64,000 nucleotides of DNA, from positions 25,910,354 to 25,974,353 of the forward strand of contig NC_045132.1 in the NCBI RefSeq assembly GCF_007655135.1, read 5' to 3'. A program made the translations under genes and the position numbers. Under the pieces are notes generated by a model. It was not told the DNA's origin, did not search any database, and saw nothing but the letters and a program-made list of their open reading frames with translations. This DNA is from Punica granatum. Taxonomy: Eukaryota; Streptophyta; Magnoliopsida; Myrtales; Lythraceae. This document shows positions 48,882 to 58,980 of this stretch, piece by piece (position 1 is the stretch's first letter; each line of letters opens with the position of its first letter).

Positions 48882-49166
48882 ATTTTTTTTTTCCTATATG
48901 AAAGGAGAAAAGGAAAAAGAGACTTGTATAGCAATGTTTGAAAGTTTTTTGTCTCATGATGAAACAATGCTTTTATTGGATTTCAATCCTTAATCCAATT
49001 CATGCATCGATTTGACCATATTAACGATTAGTTTTCAATTGGTTTCAAATTTCTGCAATGTAGGTAAAATTCGCCATGTGCCTCACCTTATAGTATACTA
49101 TCATCGAAAGGAAAATATGACTGAAGAGAAATGGTGTAATGATTAGGTTGCGTTCAGTAATGGAGG
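48882..49166. other. 3' flank of the PUB22-type gene
   Basis: 3' UTR and short spacer before the tandem repeat; nothing else seen. Confidence 0.5.
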
Positions 49167-49609
49167 GGAGTTGAACTCCGCTCCACTTTAAATATAAATA
49201 TATATTTAAATGAGATTGTAATGATGGTTAGAAAAAAGTACGTGTGATAATTTTTTTCGGTAAATAGTATGTGTGGGAATTTTTTATTAAATAGGAGGAA
49301 ACAAGGAAAAAGTAAAGATTATGTTGTTAAATTAATTGAAGAATTGAGTGGAGAGAGATAATTTATCATTAAAAAATTAATTGTATAGGAGTTGAACTCC
49401 GCTCCACTTTAAATATAAATATATATTTAAATGAGATTGTAATGATGGTTAGAAAAAAGTACGTGTGATAATTTTTTTTCGGTAAATAGTATGTGTGGGA
49501 ATTTTTTATTAAATAGGAGGAAACAAGGAAAAAGTAAAAATTATATTGTTAAATTAATTGAAAAATTGAGTGGAGAGAGAGAATTTATAATTAAAAAATT
49601 AATTGTATA
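49167..49609. repeat. Tandem duplication, two units of about 221 bp, nearly identical
   Basis: Unit 1 is 49167-49387 and unit 2 is 49388-49609. Both start GGAGTTGAACTCCGCTCC, which is itself a short palindrome, and end TTAATTGTATA. They differ at only a handful of positions by eye, so the duplication is young. It sits about 290 bases past the stop codon of the PUB22-type gene. Confidence 0.85.
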
Positions 49610-50048
49610 ATGATGAGGAAAAAAATATATATATGAGAATTAGAAGATATAAAGGGCCTATGACCATAATTAAATTCATGAGGGAGATCCATTTCCGTGA
49701 CCGTAGATTATTTAAGTTTTAACATAAATTATTAGATTTGTTTAGAGATCAATTAACTAATTAATTTCTGTCCCTATATAAATTAATTAATATAATCCCC
49801 CAAGTTTGCGGAACCAAACATGTAAACAAATTCACTTAAATGCTCAGTCGTCATGGAAAAAGCACGAAGGTGACGAATAACTCATAGCTAAGAAGTAGTC
49901 AATTATATGACTAGTTTTATCTTGATTTTTGACGTACAAATTGCGGATACTATATAATGTAAAGTCGGATAGTGTATATACATATACATATACATATATA
50001 TATATATATATATATAGTTTAGGAGAGTCCAGAGGGGAATGGATGATT

Positions 50049-50673
50049 GGTCCTGTTTGGCAATGGAGTAAAATTCTATTTAACTCAACTCTAAATTTTT
50101 TAAAATTTCAAAACAATCCAAATTTTTTAAAATTTTTCAATTTTGCCCCACCTCCTTCTCTCTCCTCTAGGTCACTATTCATCGTCTTCCTCCTCCCCCT
50201 CCACTGTTCATCATCCCCTCCCGATCGACCTCTCTTTCGCTCTCTTCATCTCAATACCTCAACAGAGCCCTAGATGCGTGGAGGAGAAGGGTTCATTTCA
50301 GTCGCAGGAGATGAAGGGCCCGCAGATCTCGGAGTTCTTGTTGCCGCTGAGGAGGTTACGATGCTCCAGGCAGGAGGTGGCAAGGAGGTCAAGGCAAGAT
50401 AAGTCCATGTTGGGGATGAGGGTGGCCTTGGTGGGGGTTAAGGGAGGTCGAAGGAGAGGGCAAGGTAGGGGCGGATCTTGCGCGTGGAAGGAGATGGCGG
50501 GTCTGGTGCCGATGAATAGTGGAGGGAGAGGAGGAAGACGATCAATAGTGAACTGGAGGAGAGAGAAGGGGTGGGGCAAAATTGAAAAATTTTATAAATT
50601 TTGGGTCGTTTTGAAATTTTAAAAAGTTTAGAATTAAGTTAAACAGAATTTTACGCCATTGTCAAACAGGACC
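50049..50673. mobile_element. Inverted-repeat element (Tourist/Harbinger-like ends), 625 bp
   Basis: The left end GGTCCTGTTTGGCAATGG is the reverse complement of the right end with one difference in the first 18 bases. The inverted arms extend about 105 bases (to about 50155 and from about 50570). ATT flanks both ends (50046-50048 and 50674-50676), a possible 3-bp target duplication. GGTCCTGTTTGG resembles PIF/Harbinger-type ends, although ATT is not the usual TWA site. The interior is GC-rich with open frames on both strands (50143-50622 plus, 50298-50579 minus) but no recognised domain. Confidence 0.6.
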
Positions 50674-50955
50674 ATTGATGCTGATTGGTTTTCTTCCTCC
50701 TGGACCATGTGGAAGCTGTTTGTTCAGTGGAAATTAGAATTGCCAAGTCCTTTTTATTTTTATATTTATAAAAAAAGTCCTTTTTATTTTATTTTATTTT
50801 AATTTTTTACTTTTTTGAGCTGGGTCTTCGTTCTTATACAAATACTTCACTATCTATAAGTACATAGATCTTCTATTTTTCGGTTACTTTGGATTTGTTC
50901 AATTATATGATAAACAAATTTACTACAAGATATGGATTAGCTTTTAATATATATA

Positions 50956-50990
50956 CTAGAAAAGGGGCCCGCGCAATGCCACGGGTTTCC
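50956..50990 (-). mobile_element. Possible Helitron 3' terminus
   Basis: On the minus strand the sequence reads a GC-rich hairpin (CCCGTGGCATTGCGCGGG), then CCCCTTTT, then CTAG followed by T. A hairpin about ten bases before a CTRR end, inserted next to T, is the Helitron 3' pattern. The element would extend rightward on the plus strand for an unknown distance; its 5' TC end was not located. Confidence 0.4.
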
Positions 50991-52560
50991 AAAAAAGATC
51001 TTAATCAATAATATTATCATATGATAAAAGTGAGAGAAATGATATTAGTAATATTGAAAGTATGCAATATTAACAACTTAACATCGCTTTACTTATTTTT
51101 AAATTGATATAAGACTCTAAATTTGAAATTATTTAAGTTGAATATATATATATACACACGTGAAGAAAAAAGATGAGAAACTAAATTAGATAACATTATA
51201 AGAAAGTACAAGATCACATAAGTTTATATGAAATATTAAATATAGAGATATAATTAATTTTACAAAAAGTAAAATACTAATTCATGGTTTGTAGATATAA
51301 CTATACCATATCTATTTGTATTATCTATAGAATTGCCGCAATATTTATTAGCATACAATCCTACTTGATTCCTCTCCATTATGTATCTCATTTTTTATAT
51401 GTTTATTATTGTAGTTTGTCTTACTATAATATATTTCATTTGATCCCGATACCTTTTTGACACATGATATTATACTAAAATGCACTCAAATATTATGAGA
51501 ATTGTGTAAAATTATGAGGATTCTTTTATTTAGTAATAAAAATATATGGTTTGCATTGTAGCTTTTGAAAATACGCACCATATTATAATAATACAACAAA
51601 CCTATAAATACGAAATATTATAATTATTATAATTTTTGTTAAGTACAAATTTAATTGAAAACTCATTATTGAAAACCCCATTAATTTTAAGTGTTATTCG
51701 AAGTTCATTTAAAACATTTTACGACCACGACCATATAATACCAAGCTACAGCTAGACTAGTAGAGTTCTTATCATACAGCTTAATTAGGACATGATGATG
51801 CATAAATGTGTTCTTCTAATTCGGGAATGATCATGTCTCTCGAAAGGTCGAGCTAATAGTAATACTATATAAGTGCTTGAAGTTTTCGCTATGTGCTTCA
51901 ATTAAAATAATGAAGATTTAATCTAATAAAGAACATTTTGTTTTAGTGATTGCATTAGAATTTACACCTCCGACTCGAGTTGGGCCCAAACGAGGCTATA
52001 GGTTTTGGACCCAATACAGGCTGGACTAGGTCTCGTGATCCATTGAAGGTAGGCCTATGAATAAGATGAAGAGCCTTAAGAGGAAACAGTGCCTCCCAAA
52101 TTGAACAAGAGTCTCAATCATGATTAGAATTAAATATATTTTCTTAGTATAAAATGAAGAATTTCGATATAGTCTCGACGCGCTCTTCGGGTACATACAT
52201 TGTTTGCTTGAGTGCTTCATTGTTATGTTGACAATGTAATCAATTAATCTACTTACCAACAAGAGGTTTGCTCAAATAGTAAGAGAATTTACTGATTACT
52301 CTAAAATCTTAGGTTCAAATCTTGTCGGGAGACATGGGAAGCGTATCAAATGAATGCATTAGCTCTGGTTTAATTATATGACACATTCGGACCTATATAT
52401 TGGGATGACAATATATAAGGGATGAAGATGATGAAAAGTTACATAGTATTAACACATTGTTACCTTTCCCAATCCTTTAAAAGTCTGAAATTACGCCGCC
52501 TAGCTATATGCAGCATATAGATGTCATCTGCTTGTATCAAGTCATCCAAAAATATTCAAC
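50991..52560. other. AT-rich intergenic DNA
   Basis: No gene supported. If the Helitron reading is right, part of this is its body. A tRNA-like word (TTAGGTTCAAATCTTG, about 52309-52324) may mark another SINE-like remnant. Confidence 0.35.
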
Positions 52561-52639
52561 TCATAAAATAATGTTTCTTTGATTATCATAAAAAGGAAAA
52601 GAAAAACAGACAAAAGAGAGGAAGAGAAATCGAATGTCC

Positions 52640-52948
52640 ATTGACGCATTGTCTTGGATTTCGACGTGCGATAGTTGATGGGATGTTACTTCCAACCTGG
52701 GGATCCTATGGAATTGCACCTGTGGAACCTTTGGACGCACTAACAATCGGAAAATGGACATCCCGGCAACTATTAATCGTCTCGTTGCTTTGCATGAAGA
52801 CTGGAACCTCTGCCATAAAGCGAACGGGATGTGACCAGCAGGAGAGTACGTAGTGGAGCGAGCCCAAAGCTTCTGCAAACTGCAGGAGGAATCGCGTCGA
52901 ATTGAGGCAGAGATTCATAACTTGGAAGATTGGCTGCTGAATATGCAG
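52640..52948 (+). pseudogene. Coding-like fragment of unknown origin, one in-frame stop
   Basis: From an ATG near 52756 one frame reads MDIPATINRLVALHEDWNL and CHKANGM, then TGA. In the same frame it continues as an amphipathic, charged helix-like stretch (FCKLQEESRRIEAEIHN, LEDWLLNMQ) ending exactly at a GT (about 52949). Base composition and residue pattern look like a real exon, and a short candidate exon (DELETNQDK between AG and GT) lies at about 53237-53262. The protein is not recognised. It may be a decayed gene or a captured fragment. Confidence 0.3.
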
Positions 52949-53399
52949 GTGCTATCAACCATATATATATGTAGGGTCAGAGATACTGTATACATGTAGT
53001 AGCTCCTAGTTCTGCTTTGTTGCTGATGTGGAGGTGACTTGGAGCTAGTTGGTGGTCCTTCACGATAAGTCTTTATACGTCGGGCGTCGATTAATGTCCG
53101 ACCGCATTAAAACTGAACTTCACTGTGCAATATCTGCAAAATCTGCCATTTTCTTTCAAAATCATGGAACAGATAAAGCATACAATATGCATTTAGCAAA
53201 TGATGCCCTCGTGTTGCACAGCATCCACGATTGCAGATGAGCTCGAGACGAACCAAGACAAGGTGATTTAGATAATCAATCTTTTAATAGAATCTCTGTA
53301 GTACACTTGTAGTTGTATCCATTACGACAAAGAGAAAGTTAAGTACACATTTATATATGAACAGTCAACGTGTGATTAATATTGGTTAGTCCTAGAATG

Positions 53400-54641
53400 C
53401 TACCTAGCAGCGTGCCTAGTTAAGAGATAAACTGTAATACAAGGAGAATTGTTCCACACGTTCGAGTGCATCCTTAATATCGATCTCGCCTTGCTCTTCA
53501 AATGGCTGGTGCAATCCGCCTGCAGGACCATGCACAACTTTGACACAGCCCCGACCCGCAGCATCTCTCGTAAAACGTTGTTTGTTGCATACAGTGAGAT
53601 CATCGTGAGGATATAAACTGCCCGGTCATCTACAACTGGAGAGACCCTGAGAGTCCTTTTAGCCAGCATGGCGATCCCCCCGGCATGCTGGAGGAACTGG
53701 GTCCTCCCATCCGGGCACGAACACAACTGCGCGAGCAGGTTGAAGGTGAGCTCAGAGACCCTCTTCTCGGGCTTCTCGAGCTCGAGCTCGATTAGCTCGA
53801 AGACTGCACCTGCCTCAAGGATTTTCGATCTGTTCCTTGCCCACGGGCACGCTTCTATGAGGACTTGTAAGATGGATTTGATGCCCGGTTGAGAGGTCCT
53901 AATCTCTCTCATGGCTTTCAGTATGTTCTTGAAGGTTTCAAGCTTAAGCCGCTCCAGCAGCGTCACTCTCGCTACTTCCATTATGCGTTTCAGGATCGTC
54001 GCTGCATTTGCCTTAACAGGGACAGTATCGTCTGTCCCCATGTCGAGTTGAAGAATCCATGACAATGCATCGACGAGGTCGTAGTTCTCCTGAACGAGTA
54101 GGTTGAGTTCCGGCCGGCTCGAGCTCCAGGTTTGGTTAAGGATTCTCAAGGATTCTTTGAGGCCGTCCATTCTCTGCTCCCGGGTAAACTTTATTATCAA
54201 AGGAACCATCGCCTCTGCCACGCCGGCTTCGGCCATGCACGCCCAGTTGCGCTCGTTCTCCGACCACAGCTCATCGAGCATCTTCAGTGTCCTCAGGCAC
54301 AAGTGGTCAGCCTTGAGGTCCCGCACTATCCTGAGGACTCGAGCCACGTCGAGCTGCATCTTCGGCGTCGGGATCCGATCAACGCCATTCTTCTCATTCG
54401 TGACACACCATGCCTGGATGAGACGGAGCAGCGTGTGGTTGGGGGTCAAGCCGGAATCCTTAGGCAAGGGCTGCTTCGTGACAGGGCACGTCGCGGTGCT
54501 CTTGGTGGACTTGGCCAGCCAGTTCTCGATGCAGTCGCGATCGTACGTGATCCCCGTCAGGGTGGTGACCGGGTCCTTCATGATCTGGAGGGAGATCGGG
54601 CACAGGAAGTACTGAGGGATCTCGATATCCTGGTCCTCCAT
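53400..54641 (-). CDS. U-box/ARM-repeat E3 ubiquitin ligase, PUB24-like
   Basis: Intronless gene for a 413-aa U-box protein. The U-box (about residues 8-85) starts IPQYFLCPISLQIMKDPVTT, continues TGITYDRDCIENWL and CPVTKQPLP, then LTPNHTLLRLIQAWC. The ARM-like region includes EACPWARNRSKILEAGAVFELI and LAKRTLRVSPVVDDRAVYIL, then SKLCMVLQADC. The TT-x-TGITYDR, PLPKDSGLTPNH pattern is closer to Arabidopsis PUB24 than to PUB22/23. The frame is open further upstream from a TTG, but the first ATG (54641, MEDQDIEIPQYF) matches family starts. It is clearly diverged from the gene at 47631, so this is an old paralog pair in inverted orientation, not a recent duplication. Confidence 0.9.
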   Translation of the reverse strand: MEDQDIEIPQYFLCPISLQIMKDPVTTLTGITYDRDCIENWLAKSTKSTATCPVTKQPLPKDSGLTPNHTLLRLIQAWCVTNEKNGVDRIPTPKMQLDVARVLRIVRDLKADHLCLRTLKMLDELWSENERNWACMAEAGVAEAMVPLIIKFTREQRMDGLKESLRILNQTWSSSRPELNLLVQENYDLVDALSWILQLDMGTDDTVPVKANAATILKRIMEVARVTLLERLKLETFKNILKAMREIRTSQPGIKSILQVLIEACPWARNRSKILEAGAVFELIELELEKPEKRVSELTFNLLAQLCSCPDGRTQFLQHAGGIAMLAKRTLRVSPVVDDRAVYILTMISLYATNNVLREMLRVGAVSKLCMVLQADCTSHLKSKARSILRMHSNVWNNSPCITVYLLTRHAAR

Positions 54642-54793
54642 TCCTATCGAACAAAACAATCTTCTCAAATTCGGCTCAATAAGATATACACAGACCTAGA
54701 AGGTGAGTTGTATTCTTGGTATTGTTCTTCTTCTTAATTTCTTCTAAAGAAAGATTCTAATAATTAATAAGCAGTGGTAAGAGATAGCGGCTG

Positions 54794-54952
54794 TTATATA
54801 GGCAAGGGAGAATCAGACATTAATTAAATGTGGTCTTTGTTTCTGTCTTTTTACCGGTCGTGTTTTCAGCGGTCAACCCAGGAGGCGAGGCACTGCAAAC
54901 AGTGGAATGAATTAATCGGGACACGTGAGAATTCTCTAGCATCGGCCACGTG
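54794..54952 (-). promoter_or_regulatory. Core promoter of the PUB24-like gene: TATA, W-box, two G-boxes
   Basis: Minus-strand TATATAA at 54794-54800 lies 153 bases before the ATG. Further upstream come a TTGACC W-box (54871-54876, minus) and two CACGTG palindromes at 54922-54927 and 54947-54952. W-boxes bind WRKY factors and G-boxes bind bZIP/bHLH factors. This arrangement fits induction by immune or abscisic-acid/stress signals, as reported for family members. Confidence 0.55.
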
Positions 54953-55576
54953 GCGGGCATCTAGTGGTGGCGTTGGAGGGCAGTGCAAATCCAATTTCGC
55001 AGTTGTTGTATGGTAGTAGTCAAAAAGTGCAGGTTGTGTTGGGGCCTACAAAGTCCCATGTGTCGTGCGTTACATGTTGTGGAAGAATATTCCAATTTGT
55101 TTTCCTTTTCTTTTGTCTTTATTTTTTCAATGGAGAGGAAAAATTAGATTGGAAACCGGCAAATATTGTGGGCTGGGGATTTTGCACCACAGGGCTAATT
55201 TCCCAACCGATAAACAATAAGATCTACATGCATGCATCTCGATTTCTAATCTCTTCATTCGTAATTTAGTCTCCGCACCGTGCGAAGATTTCCTCGAGAA
55301 TACGCTGAATATTCGAGATACTTGAACACTCTCTTTCATCTAATGTCATGATGGTACGGTAAATATCTAAAACCTAGCTAGCTAGCTAGCTATAAAATCG
55401 AATATTTGGTCACGTATATAATGTAATATCATTTGAAAAAAGAGATGGAATTAAAACGCTAGTTTTGAATCTCTTTATTATATGATATGTTCTTCTATAT
55501 AATAATTACTATAAAATTTAATGAAATGGGAAAAGACTGCATTAGTTAATTAATCAACTTGTGAGTTGAATTAATT
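54953..55576. other. Upstream flank of the PUB24-like gene
   Basis: Non-coding, with a short GCTA run (about 55375-55392). Nothing further recognised. Confidence 0.4.
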
Positions 55577-55664
55577 CTAAGTTTCTACCTACCTTCCCCT
55601 TCCAAGGATTGGGGTCATAATCTAAGTTTCTACCTACCTTCCCCTTCAAAGGATTGGGGTCATC
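55577..55664. repeat. Tandem duplication, 45-bp unit, two copies
   Basis: CTAAGTTTCTACCTACC... repeats from 55577 to 55621 and from 55622 to about 55664 with only a few differences. Confidence 0.8.
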
Positions 55665-55751
55665 ATCACTTGCGTTATTTTTTTGTTAATGCAAGTCCTC
55701 ATGCAGTAATTAGTTAGTTATTTCCCCACTATGCATATAATATATGTTTTT

Positions 55752-55890
55752 TTTGTTATATAAAACAAAGATTCATAAGTGTAATATAATAAAATAGAAA
55801 TATTAATAACTAATAAGGAGCACAGATAATTTCACCACGAGTATCGAACCAATCTATAGAAGCTGTGGCACCAGAACACTTGGACAAACA
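55752..55890 (-). repeat. SINE-like tRNA-derived repeat, copy 5
   Basis: On the minus strand: TTGGTTCGATACTCGTGG, then TTATTAGTTATTAATATTTC and TATTTTATTATATTACAC, matching the family tail of copies 2-4. Confidence 0.55.
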
Positions 55891-55960
55891 CCAATCCATC
55901 TCATTTGTGCCATAGAATTTTCTATGTATATATATATATAAATACCTTTTGAATGAATTT

Positions 55961-55988
55961 ATGCGCGCGCGCGCATATATATATATAC
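55961..55988. repeat. Alternating (CG)n(AT)n tract
   Basis: TATGCGCGCGCGCGCATATA continuing as AT repeats: pure alternating purine-pyrimidine for about 28 bases, a sequence type able to adopt Z-DNA. Confidence 0.75.
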
Positions 55989-57345
55989 ATAAATATTTTT
56001 TTTGAAACAGACATAATTAATCCGTCCACAACTTCGTGAGATTGAGTGATCCGAGCTTTACGAAATATTGATATGATATCAATCGATGAGATAGTTAAAC
56101 GCATCGAGTAGGAAGATATTCGAAGACCTTACCTGTGAAGTCACAATCATCATATTTGTCTACAACTTCAGTGGAAATTAAGGTGAGGGTGCGTAGGAAG
56201 AATCTCCCATAGATTTCCTTTTGGCGGGGTTTGAAAAACATTAAAAACTCTCATTTGGAAACGAAGAAATTAAAGCCATATTGTCTAGAAAACACACACA
56301 CACACTGATATATATATATATATATATATAAACCAATTAAACCAATTAATTAATAATTAGTCACCATTTTCAACCTGTAGTAGGATCTCGGAAATGTTAA
56401 AGGAGGAATATTGAAGAAAATATATAGCAGCTGATGGAAAAAGGATTATCGATCGAGCAGACAAAACTTTTCAATTTTGACTGCTATTTTTTTTTTTTTA
56501 CAGGCCATAGCCTCCACTTGAATTTTTGGTGATTTTGCTTCTACATGATCTTGAGTTTACTTTCAGTCTGTCAAACCACTTCCACACTTCTGTTCCTAGC
56601 TAGCTACATCATCATCCGAAACAGATAACCTCGTGACCTCGTAAGGGGTAAAGAAAACAATGACGAGAATCAAATTTGAAACCTTTTAATGTGTAAGCGA
56701 GAATACGTGTCACTGCAATACACCCATTTTCGCGGCATGTTTTTTTCCTTTCCCGTGCAACTTCATATCCTTAATTTTGTTTCAGGCATAATGGTAGCGC
56801 ATTAATTAATCCATTGATTAACGGCTTCTAGATAGATTGCAGTCAGAATCAACGGTTTCTTGATCAGGCCCACACAGCCTGATCCTTCTTCAATTATGCA
56901 GTGATTTATCTCCCTGATCAGTAGTAGTATATATATGGTCATTGGTCATGGACATTATTGAAACTAGCTAGGCTGTGCTTCTGGATCTACATTCTGGTTC
57001 ACGAGCAATCGAGCTTTTGATTGATGAGAACGCTTCCTCTGAATCAACCATTCAAATGACTATCTCATGCCCAGTCCAAGATCTCTGGAATTGTTATTCC
57101 GATATATAAACTCGCGTATGCAAATTAAAGAAGATAAGTATATAAGTTGCACACGCTATTACGCCTCTAGATAAAATATGAGCAGAGAAGACCACCATTT
57201 CCTTTAATTACTTTGACTATACCAGCCGATGTGTGTGGGGGCGCCCTAGAATAATCCATCACTGACTAATCGGAATTGAATTATTATGCGCCAATTTTAA
57301 AAGGGGAAAATGACGACATAATGATGGGCATTATTCTCAATGACA
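55989..57345. other. Intergenic DNA without supported genes
   Basis: AT-rich, with CA and AT microsatellites at about 56291-56331. No coding pattern found. Confidence 0.4.
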
Positions 57346-57426
57346 ATATATATATATATATATATATATATTTTTGCATTATTATTTCCAGGAAGTTCCA
57401 ATCGGTCAGAATGATCTCATATTAAA

Positions 57427-57457
<31 letters not shown>
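57346..57457. repeat. Two (AT)n microsatellites
   Basis: Runs at 57346-57371 and 57430-57457 separated by about 58 bases. A similar run lies at 57999-58024. Confidence 0.8.
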
Positions 57458-57460
<3 letters not shown>

Positions 57461-57662
57461 AGTACCTCCTCGAGCGTAAAAGGATTCAAGAATCAGTTTT
57501 CTAATATATATTCTAATAGAAATTATCTAATTTATATTATTAGATATATAGTATGAAATATATGAAAACCGTTGTAAAAAAGAAAAAAAAAATCTAAAAA
57601 ATGAATAACTAAGTGGAAGCGAGAATGTCAACTTGAGTAAAGCAATTATTGGTGAGAATTCA

Positions 57663-57785
57663 ATGCCCCGAAAACCTAAGGGTTCCTCCGCAAGGTCCGT
57701 CCATGGAGGGTGAGTCGGGGACTAAGATCATGTCGAAAGGCGTCGCAGTCGATAGACAACAGATGGATACATCCCATATTAGGTC
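57663..57785 (+). pseudogene. Organellar large-subunit rRNA fragment (nuclear insertion)
   Basis: CCGAAAACCTAAGGGTTCC, GGAGGGTGAGTCGGGG, CTAAGATCA..GTCGAAAGGCG and GTCGATAGACAACAG resemble a conserved stretch of bacterial-type 23S rRNA (E. coli has GGGTGAGTCGACCCC...GCCGAAAGGCGTAGTCGATGG). The wording is closest to plant mitochondrial 26S rRNA as remembered. It carries several changes and an insertion, so it is a decayed piece of organelle DNA in the nucleus. Borders are approximate. Confidence 0.55.
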
Positions 57786-58719
57786 CCGTTCTTCTACCCG
57801 CTCTCAGGAGTCGATGACTATTCATAGCTTTTACCTTAACACCAAAAAAGAGTTCAATCCAATGCTTTATTTCTAACCTAGTTGATCCTGATTCAACATT
57901 AGAAGTATATTGATTTTTCACCAATAATCGAATACCTTTGTCTATAAATAATGGGTCATTTTAGGGCAAGCGGATCATTTATGATGAGAAGAATTAGCAT
58001 ATATATATATATATATATATATATCCGTAAGCAATTTTTCATTAAAATTTTCAATTAAAATAAAAAATATAAAAATTTACACATGATTACCTAATTTGCA
58101 ATTTTACCGTCTTAGTGCACACTCGTCTCAAATCATGGTTCGGGATTTGGTGACCGCTATTGAGACTTATTGTGAGGTTTATATATTTCCCTTACCGTAT
58201 AATCCTGTACTCAGCCCTCCGATCTCCCCTGTGATTGAAGAATTCTATGACCTCGCATTCATTTATTCAGTCATGAGTCATAAAAACGTGATCGTGTCAA
58301 GGGCAAGATTTTCTTACTTTTCTCGATCTATAAAGGACGATACTTGTTCGGCAGAATAAATTTCAGTAAGTTTGAATCGGAAAGGACCAAACATATACAC
58401 ATACTCACACACACACACACACATATATATATGTAGGCATATATAAATATATACACCACAATGTAAAACGACAAGAAAAATGAAAAGCAAAATTAAACGA
58501 TATAAGACGGCGTTGACCCAATCCATCGTGCCCACCCTGGTATTGTCAGCTTTGGAGTTCAACGTTTAGACTGATGCAGTATGCATGGAAAAATATTGCA
58601 TCCATCCCAGAAAAGTCGCCAATCCTGCCATCATATCATACAAAATAAATTTCGGGATAGAACAATATTCATTGGACATTTATTTCAGTTTACCTTCACG
58701 ATAACGCCTCCATGTAATG

Positions 58720-58724
58720 GAAGA
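58720..58724. repeat. 5-bp target-site duplication, left (Copia)
   Basis: GAAGA, repeated at 61806-61810. Confidence 0.85.
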
Positions 58725-58912
58725 TATTACAGGATATATCATATATTGCCAAAATTAGCGGAATATGTTGTATCATATATTTATAGCTAGCCTTATTAGT
58801 TACATGTATATTAGGCAATAGACATATCTTTCCTCTTTTTCTTCGTACACCAGCATTATATGTACATGATCAGTAATGAAAGAATTCAAGCTTTCAGTTT
58901 GACAAATTATCA
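58725..58912 (+). repeat. 5' LTR of the Copia element
   Basis: 188 bp, starting TATTACAGG and ending AAATTATCA. It contains ATTTATAGC and a CTTTCCTC pyrimidine stretch. All seven differences from the 3' LTR are transitions. Confidence 0.92.
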
Positions 58913-58924
58913 TGGTATCAAAGC
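58913..58924 (+). other. Primer-binding site
   Basis: TGGTATCAAAGC starts on the base after the LTR. It matches the usual plant Copia site TGGTATCAGAGC, complementary to the 3' end of initiator tRNA-Met, at 11 of 12 bases. Confidence 0.85.
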
Positions 58925-58980
58925 GGTGTAGATCTGGGTTCGAGCTATACCTTGTCTAGAGTTGTTGTTGCTATCTCTGA

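Noticed and set aside
40460..52324. Further tRNA-like B-box words (40466, 52309) as tRNA genes
   Set aside because: No cloverleaf, no proper acceptor stem; at most SINE-like remnants.
53668..54737. Plus-strand frames of 74-201 codons opposite the PUB24-like gene
   Set aside because: Antisense shadows of the minus-strand coding sequence, including the 201-codon one.
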